From NCBI GenBank assembly GCA_963838805.1, contig CAWISK010000010.1, positions 248,001 to 312,000 of the forward strand: 64,000 nucleotides of DNA, read 5' to 3'. Source of the stretch: CAVRQM01 sp963838805 (GTDB lineage: Bacteria; Pseudomonadota; Alphaproteobacteria; Acetobacterales; Acetobacteraceae). The notes beneath the pieces were generated by a model. The model worked only from the letters and a program-made list of their open reading frames with translations, was not told the origin of the DNA and searched no databases. Positions 26,718 through 36,003 of the stretch are shown in pieces. Numbering within the stretch: position 1 is the stretch's first letter; the number at the start of each line of letters is the position of its first letter. A program made the translations under genes and the position numbers.

Positions 26718-27682
26718 GCCTGCCGCCGCGTGCGCGGGTCGATCACCGCATAGAGGATATCCACGCCCAGATTGACCAGGACGAACAGAGCGCCGAACAC
26801 GACCACCAGCGCCTGCAAGGTCGGATAGTCGCGTTGCTCCGCCGCGATCAGCAATTGCCGACCCATGCCGGGAATGGCGAACATGTTTTCCAGCACGATG
26901 ACTCCGCCCAGCAGATAGCCGATCTGCAATCCGATCACGGTCACGGACGGCAGCAGCGCGTTGCGCAGCACGTGCTTCAGGTGGATCACAAGCGGCGGGG
27001 TGCCGCGCAGGCGCAGCAGCTGCACCGAGGGCGAAGCCAGCGCCTCGACGGCCGCCGCGCGGGCGGCGCGGGCGATCGGCGTCGCATTGATCAGGCCGAT
27101 CGTCAGCACCGGCAAGGCGAGGACGCGCGCCAATCCGAACAAGCCCTGCGATCCACCCGCAAAGCCCACCGAAGGCAGCCAGCCGAGCCACACCGCGAAC
27201 ACCAGGATCAGCAGATAGGCAAGATAGAAACTCGGCACCGACAGGCCCAGCACGCTGATGGCCGACACGATCCGATCAGTGGCGCTGCCGGTGCGCGCGG
27301 CCGACAGCAGCCCCGCCGGCAACCCGAGCAGGACCGCGAGCACGGTCCCGAATACTGTGAGCGAGAGCGTGTAGCGCAGCCCCTCGCCGACCAGCCCGGA
27401 CACCGGCTGCGCGGTCATGCCCTGCGCCGCCCCGGTCGTCGCCAGGGACACGCCCAGATCGCCGGTCAGGGCGTGCCCGACCCAGTGCAAATACTGCACG
27501 ATCACAGGCTGGTCGATGCCGAGCTGGGCGCGCACCTGCGCCAGCAGCTCAGGGTTCGACCGGAAGCCCAGGATCGCCTCCGCGGGGTCGCCGGGGAGCG
27601 CCCGTGCCAGCACGAAGGCCACGATGCTGATAGCGACAATCAGCAGCACGGACCCGGCAAGGCGTCGCAGGACGTGACGCAA
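26714..27682 (-). CDS. peptide/nickel-type ABC transporter permease (DppB-like)
   Basis: 322 residues, with the DppB-type N-terminus (first helix, then a loop with ARALPGDPAEAILG) and a later ASPSVQLLRLRGTPP coupling loop. Four or five further helices follow. The start appears to be TTG (27682), 13 bases after the binding-protein stop; no ATG or GTG gives a complete first helix. TTG starts are rare, so expression may be limited or the start misjudged. Confidence 0.82.
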   Translation of the reverse strand: MRHVLRRLAGSVLLIVAISIVAFVLARALPGDPAEAILGFRSNPELLAQVRAQLGIDQPVIVQYLHWVGHALTGDLGVSLATTGAAQGMTAQPVSGLVGEGLRYTLSLTVFGTVLAVLLGLPAGLLSAARTGSATDRIVSAISVLGLSVPSFYLAYLLILVFAVWLGWLPSVGFAGGSQGLFGLARVLALPVLTIGLINATPIARAARAAAVEALASPSVQLLRLRGTPPLVIHLKHVLRNALLPSVTVIGLQIGYLLGGVIVLENMFAIPGMGRQLLIAAEQRDYPTLQALVVVFGALFVLVNLGVDILYAVIDPRTRRQA

Positions 27683-27695
27683 GGCGCGTGGCCCG

Positions 27696-29237
27696 CTACT
27701 TCGTCACCGAGACGCCGGCAAGGATCAGGTCGCTGTCCGGCGTCGTGGCGAAGCCCTGCACCTTGTCGCCGATACCGGCAAGACCGGGCATCACGTACAG
27801 CGGCACCCAGGGCGAGTCCTGGAGGAGCTGATTCCAGACCTTGGTGTAGATGCGGCCCCGTTCGGCGGGATCGCTCACCTCGCGACCCTTTTGCATCAGT
27901 CCGTCGAGACCCGCCGGCGGCTTGTAGCCGGAGAAATTGTACGCGCCATGCGTCGTGAAATAGCGGAAAGTCTTCTGATCCGGATCGGTGCCGTTGATCA
28001 GACCGCAGACGAAGGCTGCGTAATCGTGCTTGTTGATGACCTGATCGACCCAGACGCTCGCCTCGAGCGAGGTCAGCTTCGCATCGACGCCGATCGCCTT
28101 CAGATTGGCCGCGATCACCTCGCCGGCCCGGCTCATCTGCGGAAACGCCGTGCCGCCACATGGTGAGAACGAGAAAGACAGGTGATCGACGCCTGCAGCC
28201 TTCAGCAGTGCCTTTGCCTGCGTGGGATCGTACGGCAGTGGTTGCACGTCGAGCTTGATCGGCGAGGCGGAAATCATGGTGGTGGCGGGCCTGCCGAGGC
28301 CGAACGTGGCCGCCGCCGCCACCTGCTTCTTGTTGATCGCCATTGCCAGCGCGCGCCGCACGCGCGGATCGTCGAACGGCTTGCGGGCAGCGTTGAAGCC
28401 GAATTCATCGACCCAGGCGCTATCGGTTCGCACCAGCTTGACGCCCGGCGCCTTGGCCAGCGCGCGGGCCAGCGGCATCGAGACGGTATCGATGATATCG
28501 ACCTGGTGGCTCTCCAGCGCCGCCACGCGGGCGCTCTCGTCGGGCACGACGACGAACTGCACGCCGGGCATCCTGGGCAGGCCGGCCGCCCAATAATGCG
28601 GGTTGCGGGCGAGCGAGACCGAGGTCTTGGGCACTTGTCCCAGGAACATGAAAGGTCCGGTGCCGTCCGGCTTGGCCGCGAGGTCGGAGGCGCCCTTCGG
28701 CACGATGGCCGACCAGACGGGTGTCGCCAGTACCTGCGCCAGGACGCTGAAGGGTTGCTTCAGTTTCAGGATGACGGTCGAGGCGTCGGGCGTCTCGACC
28801 GACGCTACCGGATCGAAGTCGGAGCGCAGCGTGGCGGCGGTCTTCAGGTCGCGGATACGGTCGATCGAATATTTCACATCGGCGGAGGTCAGCCTGGCGC
28901 CGTCATGGAAGGTGACACCCGGGCGCAGGTGGAAGGTCCAGGCGAGTCCATCGGGCGAGATCTGATAGCTCTCAGCCAATGCTGGTACGGGCTTCAGGGT
29001 ATTCGGGTCGATACGCAGCAGGCCATCATAGATCTGCTCCAGGATGCGCACGTCGCTGTACAACGTCGAGGTATGCGGGTCGGGATTGACCAGCCCCTGA
29101 CCGACGCCGACGCGCAACGATCCATCGGGCGCCTCGGCCGCGCGCGTCGGCACGGCCGCGCACAATGTGGCCAGGGAAAGAACCCCCACGCAGGCCACGC
29201 CGAACTTGCGTAGATTGTTTCTGTTTTGAGTTGGCAC
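27696..29237 (-). CDS. peptide-type ABC transporter substrate-binding protein (SBP family 5)
   Basis: 513 residues from GTG 29237, which has GGGAGGA 8 bases upstream. The signal peptide core is at about 13-28 (cleavage near TRAAE). The family-5 pattern follows: LVNPDPHTS, IYDGLLRID, LAESYQIS, WTFHLRPGVTFHDG, then DDPRVRRALAMAINK. Such proteins bind peptides, but also opines, glycosides and metal chelates. It is the first gene of the operon with two permeases, a fused ATPase and a Gfo/Idh enzyme. A TGTCAGACA palindrome at 29271 suggests control by the GntR-type regulator at 36004. Confidence 0.88.
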   Translation of the reverse strand: MPTQNRNNLRKFGVACVGVLSLATLCAAVPTRAAEAPDGSLRVGVGQGLVNPDPHTSTLYSDVRILEQIYDGLLRIDPNTLKPVPALAESYQISPDGLAWTFHLRPGVTFHDGARLTSADVKYSIDRIRDLKTAATLRSDFDPVASVETPDASTVILKLKQPFSVLAQVLATPVWSAIVPKGASDLAAKPDGTGPFMFLGQVPKTSVSLARNPHYWAAGLPRMPGVQFVVVPDESARVAALESHQVDIIDTVSMPLARALAKAPGVKLVRTDSAWVDEFGFNAARKPFDDPRVRRALAMAINKKQVAAAATFGLGRPATTMISASPIKLDVQPLPYDPTQAKALLKAAGVDHLSFSFSPCGGTAFPQMSRAGEVIAANLKAIGVDAKLTSLEASVWVDQVINKHDYAAFVCGLINGTDPDQKTFRYFTTHGAYNFSGYKPPAGLDGLMQKGREVSDPAERGRIYTKVWNQLLQDSPWVPLYVMPGLAGIGDKVQGFATTPDSDLILAGVSVTK

Positions 29238-29270
29238 GATGGTTCCTCCCGTTGCTTCCCGCAATCTGAA

Positions 29271-29279
29271 TGTCAGACA
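29271..29279. promoter_or_regulatory. TGTCAGACA palindrome upstream of peptide-type ABC operon
   Basis: ATGTCAGACA (29270-29279) is identical to the element upstream of the gntR gene at 36761-36770. The 9-bp core is palindromic about a central base, as expected for a GntR/FadR-type operator. It lies 34 bases upstream of the GTG start. Confidence 0.55.
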
Positions 29280-29351
29280 ATGATACCGAACGCCCGATGT
29301 CAAGGAAAATGGGAGGTCGGGACCCTGCGGGAGGACGCGCGTCGCGCCCGA

Positions 29352-30095
29352 TCACGCGGGGTCGGGGCCGTGCAGAAACGCGAGCATGCCTCCATCGGTC
29401 ACGATCTCGGTGCCGGTGACATAGGTGTTCGCGGGATCGGCCAGGAACAGCGCCACCGCGGCGATCTCGTCCGGTGTGCCGGTGCGGCGCATCGGCACCA
29501 CGCGCTCGAGATGGCGCACATACGCCGGGGCGCCGAACAGATCGGCGTTGCGCGCGACCGTGATCGGCCCTGGCGCGATCATGTTCACGGCGATCCCGTG
29601 CGCGGCCAGCTCGACCGCCATCGCCCGCGTCAGCATGCGCACGCCGCCCTTGCTCGCGACATAGGGACAGGCCTCCGGCTCGGCCGCGAAGCTGTTGACC
29701 GAGCCCAGGGTCATGATGCGGCCGCCGCGACCGGCCGCCACCATCGCTCGCGCGACGACCTGGCACAGCACGAAGCTGCCGGTGAGGTTGACGTGGAGAT
29801 AGGCCTGCCAATCCTCGTCGCTTGTCTGCAAGAACGGCCCGCTGCCGCCAAGCCGCGCCGCGGTATGGGCGAGGATGTTGACCGGTCCGTGCCGCGTCAG
29901 GACCGTCTCGACCTCCGCGCGATCGGCAATGTCGCAAGCGGCAAAGGCAAGCTCGGAAACCCCGAGTTCCGCTGTGGGCGCGCGCAGGTCGAGACCCAGC
30001 ACGTCGGCACCCTCCTCGGCAAAGCGGCGCGCGATGGCGGCGCCGATGCCGCCCGCGACGCCACTCACGATGGCGCGCTGGCCGTGCAGCCTCAT
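29352..30095 (-). CDS. SDR-family NAD(P)-dependent oxidoreductase
   Basis: 247-residue classical short-chain dehydrogenase. The cofactor motif is SGVAGGIGAAIA near residues 11-22; the catalytic Ser is in LGSVNSF and the YxxxK pair in CPYVASKGG. The C-terminal YVTGTEIVTDGG segment is typical. It would oxidise a hydroxyl or reduce a ketone on the imported compound. Its ATG overlaps the deacylase stop by 4 bases and it is the last gene of the 36747-29352 operon. Confidence 0.86.
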   Translation of the reverse strand: MRLHGQRAIVSGVAGGIGAAIARRFAEEGADVLGLDLRAPTAELGVSELAFAACDIADRAEVETVLTRHGPVNILAHTAARLGGSGPFLQTSDEDWQAYLHVNLTGSFVLCQVVARAMVAAGRGGRIMTLGSVNSFAAEPEACPYVASKGGVRMLTRAMAVELAAHGIAVNMIAPGPITVARNADLFGAPAYVRHLERVVPMRRTGTPDEIAAVALFLADPANTYVTGTEIVTDGGMLAFLHGPDPA

Positions 30096-31079
30096 GCTCC
30101 GTGCTCCGTGCCAAACGAGACTTGCGCCACCGCACAGGTCGCCCACTCGCCAGGCTGGATACAGCGCAGGTGCCGCACGCCCATCACCAGCCCGTCCCGA
30201 TCGGCGTGCATCTCGGCCAGCGTCTCGCCGAGCGGATCGCGGATGGTGGCGAGCCTGCGTCCGCGCTCGACCAGCACGCCAAGTTCGACGTGGTTCTCGA
30301 TGAACCCACCCGCCGCGGCCAGTGCCCAGTCGCCTTCCAGGAACGATGTGTGCCGCGCCGGACGCGGCAGGGCGGGATCGTCGATCACGCCCTCCTGGGC
30401 CAGGATGCGCAGGATGCCGTGCAGGTACCCATCCGCGTCGGCGGCCAACAATCCGCCACGGCCACCGATCTCGCCCCCCGTCGCGGCCACGCCGCGTCGC
30501 ATCGCTTCGTATGACAGCACGCCGGCACGTCCCGGCAGGCGCCAGAGATGCGGCAACCCCATGGCGCGGGCAAGCGTCAGCGAGCGCGCGGCAAGGTCCG
30601 GGGCGATGCCGTTCCCGGCGGCGTAGAAGCCAGCCACGGGAACGAAGGCCAGGCGCACGCCACCGGAATGACAGTCGATCAGCACGTCCGAGCCCATCAC
30701 CACCGTCTCGAACAGTGCGTGCGCCAGTCGCTGCGAGTGCGTGCCGTCCGCGTCGCCCGGAAAGATGCGCGCGAGGTTCAGCCCGTCGATCGGGCTTGTG
30801 CGCGTACCGGCCGCGAAGGCCGCGAGATGGGCCACCGGCACGATCAGCACGCGGCCGCGCAGGTGCCGCGGATCGAGCATCTCGGCCAGCCGCCAAAGTG
30901 CCGCCGGACCCTCGGTACTCGTCGCCGTGGATGCCACCCGTGCAGGCAATCACCGGGCCAGGCTGCGCGCCGGAAACGACGATCAGCGGAAACACCGACC
31001 GCGTGCCATCCGCCACGCTGGCGAACGGCACATTCATGCGGTGAATCGTGCCCGGAGCAAAGCCGGTCGTGTCGAGCAT
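30092..31079 (-). pseudogene. AspA/AstE-family zinc deacylase, frame broken by 1 extra base
   Basis: Succinylglutamate desuccinylase/aspartoacylase family, about 328 residues once repaired. From ATG 31079 the first frame runs to the zinc motif GGIHGDEY. One extra C (plus-strand GG at 30914-30915) shifts the frame, and the next frame resumes with EGPAALWRLAEML. It continues through the third zinc ligand in LIDCHSGG and the rest of the family sequence to 30092. The lesion lies right inside the metal-binding motif. The protein is related to DoeB and could remove an N-acyl group from the imported compound. It overlaps neighbours on both sides, typical of a tightly coupled operon, which argues for a sequencing slip or a very recent mutation. 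Confidence 0.75.
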
Positions 31080-31891
31080 CAATCGACCTTGACGCGGTGA
31101 TCGACGCGCGGCGCGATGGGCATGGCGCGAAACTCGTCGCAAATGGTGATGAGGCGCTCGATCGTCGTCTCGATCATCTCGCGTCCCTTCTCGGCGGTGG
31201 CAAGCGTGGGCGTACCGGCCACGCCGCTGTCGTTCATGCGGCTCCACCAGTTCATGAAATGTACGTAGCGCTGCGAGCTCAGGTCGGGATAGAGCCAGCG
31301 CGGGCCGCCGCGCATGGCGGGAATCTCGTCCGCCGCCTTGTCCATCTGCACGCGCTGCGGTGCGATATGCAGGTATTCGGAGGTCTCCCACTCGCAGGCG
31401 TGGTCGGCCGCATAGGGCCCTCCCTCCAGCACGCGGGCGAATACGTCGCCGATGAGCTGCCAGTGATTGATGGCGCCCACCAGCGCCGCGGTCTCGACCG
31501 TGAGCTTGCGCGCGATCAGGTCGCAAAGCGACGCGTTGGAGCCGTGCGCGTTCACGTACAGGATCTTGCGGAACCCCTGATAGGCGAGCGAGGCACCCAC
31601 ATCCGCGCCGTAGTCGATGAAATGCTGCATCCGGATCGAGATGGTGCCTGGGAAGTCCATGTTGTGGTCGTTATAGCCGTAATGTAGGATCGGCATGGAG
31701 ACGATGCGGCCGGATGCCCGCCGCGCCGCCTCGTCGCAGACATGGGTGGCGATCAGATTGTCGGTATCGACCGGCAAATGCGGGCCGTGCTGCTCGATGG
31801 CGCCGACCGGGATCAGCACCACGCGCTTCTCCGCGACCGCCTCGTTGACCTCGGGCCACGTCATATCCCGAAAGAGATGCTTGTCCGTCAT
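31079..31891 (-). CDS. creatininase-family amidohydrolase
   Basis: 270 residues. Metal-binding motifs of the family are visible: GAIEQHGPHLPVDTD near residues 30-44, an HGYNDHNMDFPGT segment near 68-80, and VNAHGSN near 110. Family members hydrolyse cyclic or linear amides (creatinine, FAPy intermediates) or 3-dehydro-inosose-type lactones and ketones. It lies between the sugar-type ABC ATPase (4-base overlap) and the deacylase (1-base overlap). Its substrate should therefore be the compound imported by that system; it cannot be named from sequence. Confidence 0.85.
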   Translation of the reverse strand: MTDKHLFRDMTWPEVNEAVAEKRVVLIPVGAIEQHGPHLPVDTDNLIATHVCDEAARRASGRIVSMPILHYGYNDHNMDFPGTISIRMQHFIDYGADVGASLAYQGFRKILYVNAHGSNASLCDLIARKLTVETAALVGAINHWQLIGDVFARVLEGGPYAADHACEWETSEYLHIAPQRVQMDKAADEIPAMRGGPRWLYPDLSSQRYVHFMNWWSRMNDSGVAGTPTLATAEKGREMIETTIERLITICDEFRAMPIAPRVDHRVKVD

Positions 31892-32958
31892 GCAGCGTGC
31901 TCCTTGGCTTGGGGTCCGGGCGTGCGCAGCGCCTGGCCGCTCGCCGAGTCGAACAGATAGAGAAGCGACGGATCGATGCGCACGCGCATCGCCGCACCGC
32001 GCGGCGGCGCCGGACCGGGTGGCGTCTGCACGACGAGTTCCGTGCCCGCGACATCGAGACGCAGGATCACGGCACTGCCGAGATGCTCGACGATATCGAC
32101 GGTGGCGGCGACCGGGCCTTCGCCGACCAGCAGATCCTCCGGGCGCAAGCCCACCACGACCGGGCCGAACGGCGCCGAGGCCGGGAGGTCGGAACCCAGC
32201 ACATACAGACGCCCGTCCCGCATTTCGCCGGGTAGAAAATTCATCGGCGGCGAGCCGACGAAGGCGGCGACGAACCGGTTGCGCGGAGCGCGGTAGATTT
32301 CAAGCGGCGTCCCGAGCTGCTGCAAGTGGCCGTGGTCAAACACGGCGATGCGATCGGACATCGTCATCGCCTCGGCCTGGTCGTGCGTGACGTAGATCGC
32401 GGTGGTGCCAAGACTGTTGAACAGCCGCTTCAGCTCGGCGCGGGTCTGCACGCGCAACACCGCGTCGAGGTTGGAAAGCGGTTCATCCAGCAGGAACACC
32501 TGCGGATCGCGCACGAGCGCACGACCCAGCGCCACGCGCTGCCGCTGCCCACCGGACAATTGCCGCGGATATCGCGACAGATGCTGCTCCAATCCCAGCA
32601 CGGAGGCGGCGCGGGACACGCGCTGCTCGATCTCCGCCCGGTCCATGCCGCGCACGCGCAGGGCGAACCCCAGATTGTGCGCGACGGTCATATGCGGATA
32701 GAGCGCATAGGATTGGAACACCATCGCGATATCGCGCTGCATCGCCGGCAGATGCGTCACCTCGCGCGCGCCGATGCGGATGCTGCCGCTGGTGGGCGTC
32801 TCCAATCCAGCGATCATGTTGAGCGTCGTCGTCTTGCCGCAGCCGGAAGGGCCGAGGAAGGAGACGAACTCGCCGTCCGCGATCGCGAGGTCGAGCGAGG
32901 CCACGGCCTCGACTGCCCCAAACCGCTTGGTGATCCCCGAAAGTGTCACGGAGGCCAT
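31888..32958 (-). CDS. sugar-type ABC transporter ATP-binding protein (UgpC/MalK-like)
   Basis: 356 residues. Walker A GPSGCGKTT is near residue 36, signature LSGGQRQR near 134, Walker B FLLDEPLSNLDA and switch His in VTHDQAEAM. The C-terminal ~120 residues form the OB-fold (TOBE) regulatory domain typical of CUT1 sugar importers, with VGLRPEDL. It energises the two permeases immediately upstream. It overlaps the upstream permease by 1 base and the creatininase-family gene by 4. Confidence 0.88.
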   Translation of the reverse strand: MASVTLSGITKRFGAVEAVASLDLAIADGEFVSFLGPSGCGKTTTLNMIAGLETPTSGSIRIGAREVTHLPAMQRDIAMVFQSYALYPHMTVAHNLGFALRVRGMDRAEIEQRVSRAASVLGLEQHLSRYPRQLSGGQRQRVALGRALVRDPQVFLLDEPLSNLDAVLRVQTRAELKRLFNSLGTTAIYVTHDQAEAMTMSDRIAVFDHGHLQQLGTPLEIYRAPRNRFVAAFVGSPPMNFLPGEMRDGRLYVLGSDLPASAPFGPVVVGLRPEDLLVGEGPVAATVDIVEHLGSAVILRLDVAGTELVVQTPPGPAPPRGAAMRVRIDPSLLYLFDSASGQALRTPGPQAKEHAA

Positions 32959-33782
32959 CAGCCCTTCACCGCGCCGACGGTAAGGCCGCGCACCAGCCAC
33001 CGTTGCGTGGCGAGCGCGAAGATCATGATCGGCAGCACGATGACCGTGCCCATCGCGGACATGTCTCCCCACAGCGTGCCCTTGTCGGTGATGAAGCCGG
33101 ACATTCGCACCGGCAGCGTCTTGGCCGCCCGCAACCCTACGGCAGAGGCCATCAGGAACTCGTTCCACGACAGGATGGCGGTCAGGATGGCGGCACTGGC
33201 CAGTGCCGGTGCCGTCAGCGGCAGGACGATCTGGAAGAAGCGCCGCACCGGCCCGCAGCCATCGAGCATGGCGCTGCGCTCGATCTCGCGCGGAAACTCC
33301 TCGAAGAATGCCAGCATCAGCCAGACCACGAACGGCACGGTGAGCGAAACATGCGCCAGCACGATGGCGGCACGGGTATCGAGCAGGTGCCAGGAGCGCA
33401 TCATCAGATAGTACGGAATGGCGATCGTGATCTTTGGATAGAATCGCACCGCCAGGAACGCCAGCGCCACCACTCCCGAAAGGTGGAACGGCAGGCGCAC
33501 GCGAGCCAGGCCATAGGCGGCGATCGCGCCGGACGACACTGCGATCAGGGTCGTGGCCACGGTGACGACGATCGAGTTGATGAGGTAGTGCAGCGTGTCG
33601 CCGCTGAACACCGCTCGGTAGTGTTCGAGCGTCGGGTCCGACGGGAGGAAGCTGGCATTCTCGGCCAGGAATTCGCCCGCGGGCCGCAGGGAATTGGCGA
33701 ACAGCACGACGAACGGCGCGAAGGCGACGCACAGCGCAAGCGCGATCAGCACCACGCGCAGCAGGGGGCCGGCGATCTTCAT
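32958..33782 (-). CDS. sugar-type ABC transporter permease (MalG-like)
   Basis: 274 residues with six hydrophobic segments and the CUT1 permease coupling loop EIERSAMLDGCGPVRRFFQIVLP. It is the second permease of the sugar-type importer and overlaps the first permease gene by 4 bases. A WNEFLMA segment typical of MalG/UgpE proteins lies near the C-terminus. Inner-membrane channel subunit. Confidence 0.87.
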   Translation of the reverse strand: MKIAGPLLRVVLIALALCVAFAPFVVLFANSLRPAGEFLAENASFLPSDPTLEHYRAVFSGDTLHYLINSIVVTVATTLIAVSSGAIAAYGLARVRLPFHLSGVVALAFLAVRFYPKITIAIPYYLMMRSWHLLDTRAAIVLAHVSLTVPFVVWLMLAFFEEFPREIERSAMLDGCGPVRRFFQIVLPLTAPALASAAILTAILSWNEFLMASAVGLRAAKTLPVRMSGFITDKGTLWGDMSAMGTVIVLPIMIFALATQRWLVRGLTVGAVKG

Positions 33783-34726
33783 GTTTCGCGTGCCAGTTGC
33801 CAGCGCATGATACGGCGCCGCCAGGTCAGGAAGCCGAAGGCGATCGCCATGCAGGCCAGCAGCAGCAGCCAGGAAGTCGCGGCGGCGTAGGAGATGTTGA
33901 AGTAGCGGAGCCCCTGCTGATAGATCCAGAAGCTCAGCGTGTGCGTAGCGAAACCCGGACCGCCGAATGTCGTGGTGAACACGAGATCGAGCGTAAGCAG
34001 GCTGTCGATCAGCCGGAACATGGCGATCAGCACCGCCACCGGCAGCAGCATCGGCCAGACCACCAGCCGGAACACCTGAAAGCGCGACGCGCCATCGACG
34101 GCGGCGGCGCGCAGCACCTCACTCGGCAGCGAGGCCAGTGCCGCGGCGAACACCACGGTGACGAACGGCGTCCATTCCCAGGCATCGATCATTACGAGCG
34201 AGATGCGCGCCCAGGTGGGATTGCCCAGCCAGTTCGGACCCTGGATGCCCAGCCAGGCCAGCAACTCGTTGACGGCGCCGACCCGCCCCGACAGCATCAT
34301 GCGCCAGATGGTGCCGACGGCGATCGGTGCCACCACCATCGGCATCAGCAGCAACGCGCGCGACAGGCGCAAGGCAAAGTTCTCGCCGACCGTCAGCAAG
34401 GCGATGCCAAGCCCCATGACCATCTGCAAACTGGTCGAAGCGAGCGCGAAGCAGACGGTGAACGTGATCGACCCCAGGAACACGCCGTCCGACAGCGCCC
34501 GGGCGTAATTGGCGAGTCCCACGAACGGCCCGGGCAGCGGCGAGCGCGCCAGCGACCAGTCGATGAATGAATCGCGCAGCGATTGCAGCAGCGGCCAGGC
34601 CTGCGCCACACCCAGCACCACCACGGCTGGAGCGAGGAACAGGACCAGCGGCCCGGTCTCGCCGAGCCGCGCCTCGACGCGCGTCAACCACGGCAGGCCG
34701 CGCGGCGTGGGTGCCGCGCGGCCCAT
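33779..34726 (-). CDS. sugar-type ABC transporter permease (MalF-like)
   Basis: 315 residues from ATG 34726, starting 7 bases after the binding-protein stop. Six hydrophobic segments are visible, with the coupling loop EVLRAAAVDGASRFQVFRLVVWPML and the FTTTFGGPG segment of MalF-type subunits. Longer in-frame starts would run back into the binding-protein gene. Partner of the MalG-like permease. Confidence 0.87.
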   Translation of the reverse strand: MGRAAPTPRGLPWLTRVEARLGETGPLVLFLAPAVVVLGVAQAWPLLQSLRDSFIDWSLARSPLPGPFVGLANYARALSDGVFLGSITFTVCFALASTSLQMVMGLGIALLTVGENFALRLSRALLLMPMVVAPIAVGTIWRMMLSGRVGAVNELLAWLGIQGPNWLGNPTWARISLVMIDAWEWTPFVTVVFAAALASLPSEVLRAAAVDGASRFQVFRLVVWPMLLPVAVLIAMFRLIDSLLTLDLVFTTTFGGPGFATHTLSFWIYQQGLRYFNISYAAATSWLLLLACMAIAFGFLTWRRRIMRWQLARET

Positions 34727-34733
34727 ATGCAGC

Positions 34734-35981
34734 TCACTTGGCGGCAAAACCGCTCGCCTTCGCCGCCTGCAACAGAGCGGGCGAGACAGGGATCGTCGCC
34801 CATTTCGCGTTGACGGCCCTGATGCCGGCAGCGGGGTCCGTCCGCCCATTGGCAATGTCTTGCAGTGTGTTGGTCAGGAAGTCCTGCGCCTCGCCGGAGA
34901 GCGGCGGGTTCTTGGCGCGGGCAAACCCCGCCAGCATGGCCGGCCAGTAATGCGCGTGCGCGGCCTTCAGCGTCGGGTCGTCATAGACCGCCGTCCAGAC
35001 CGAGCCGATGTTGTATTTGACCAGGTTCTCCTTCGCGTGTTCCGGGCCGGCGAAGGCCTTCATCCACTCCCAGGCCAACTGCTTGTCCGGGGCGCTCTGC
35101 GGCATGAAGAGCTGCCACAGCGAGAGCCAATCCGAGCCGGCACCGGGAAAGTTCGTCATCCCCCATTTGCCGCGCACGGGCGAGTCCGCGGCGTCGAGCG
35201 AGTTGGTGACGAAGCTCGGCCAGGTGATGAGCATGGCCACATGCTGATCCTTGAACAACTGGTTCGCCTCGTCGAAGGTGAGCGCCGTGCCGTTCTTCGG
35301 CAGATACTTCCACAGCGGCGGCAGCACGGCGGCGGCGGCGGTGGCCTTCGCCTCATCCAGATGGTAGTGCCCGTTTTTGTCGATGAACGAGCCGTCATAG
35401 GCCGAGAAGAAGAAAGCGAAGATCTGCTCCGGATTGCCGGTCGGATGGCTGAAGCACGCAACCCCCGGCAGTTTCGCCTCGATCGTGGCGCAGGCCCGGT
35501 TGACGGCGGGCCAATCCTTGAAGTCCTCGGAGACCCCCGCCTTTTTCAGCAGATCGTGATTGATGATGAGGCCGAACGCGTCGATTCCGTACGGAATGCC
35601 GATCTGGTGGCCGTTGAACCATTCGGAGTGGCCCGGCTGCATCAATCCCGGGATCATGCCGCGGCTGTAGTCGTCCTTCTTGATGAACTCGTCGAGCGGC
35701 GCGAAATACGAATAGACGTCGGCCAGATAGTAGCCGCCGCTCATCACCTGGTACTGGTTGGTGCCGGAGATCAGATCGGTGGTGTTGTTCTGCCGCAGCA
35801 CCGCCCACGGGAACGCGGAGATGTTCACCTGGGCGCCAGTCTTGGCCTTGAAGTCCTTGGCGATCTCCGCCGCGGCCTTGTCATAGGTTCCGCTCTGCAT
35901 CACGGAGAAATCGATCTCGGCCGCTTGCGCCGAGAGCGGCAGAGCGACAATCGAGACAAGCAGCCAATCGCGCAGGCGCAT
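34734..35981 (-). CDS. sugar-type ABC transporter substrate-binding protein (SBP family 1)
   Basis: 415 residues from ATG 35981; GGGAGGA lies 6 bases upstream. The signal peptide ends SAQA/A. The mature protein follows SBP family 1 (FKAKTGAQVNI, IPYGIDAFGLIINHDLLKKAG, WPAVNRACATIEAK), the class that binds oligosaccharides, glycerol-phosphate and related polyols. It lies 22 bases after the gntR gene, so regulator and importer are probably co-transcribed. The ligand cannot be told. Confidence 0.87.
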   Translation of the reverse strand: MRLRDWLLVSIVALPLSAQAAEIDFSVMQSGTYDKAAAEIAKDFKAKTGAQVNISAFPWAVLRQNNTTDLISGTNQYQVMSGGYYLADVYSYFAPLDEFIKKDDYSRGMIPGLMQPGHSEWFNGHQIGIPYGIDAFGLIINHDLLKKAGVSEDFKDWPAVNRACATIEAKLPGVACFSHPTGNPEQIFAFFFSAYDGSFIDKNGHYHLDEAKATAAAAVLPPLWKYLPKNGTALTFDEANQLFKDQHVAMLITWPSFVTNSLDAADSPVRGKWGMTNFPGAGSDWLSLWQLFMPQSAPDKQLAWEWMKAFAGPEHAKENLVKYNIGSVWTAVYDDPTLKAAHAHYWPAMLAGFARAKNPPLSGEAQDFLTNTLQDIANGRTDPAAGIRAVNAKWATIPVSPALLQAAKASGFAAK

Positions 35982-36003
35982 CGGTGTCCTCCCTGTTCTT
36001 GTT

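Noticed and set aside
26480..27958. A 492-codon plus-strand open frame
   Set aside because: Antisense to the DppB/DppC-like permease genes, composed of Arg/Gln/His-rich sequence without any family resemblance.
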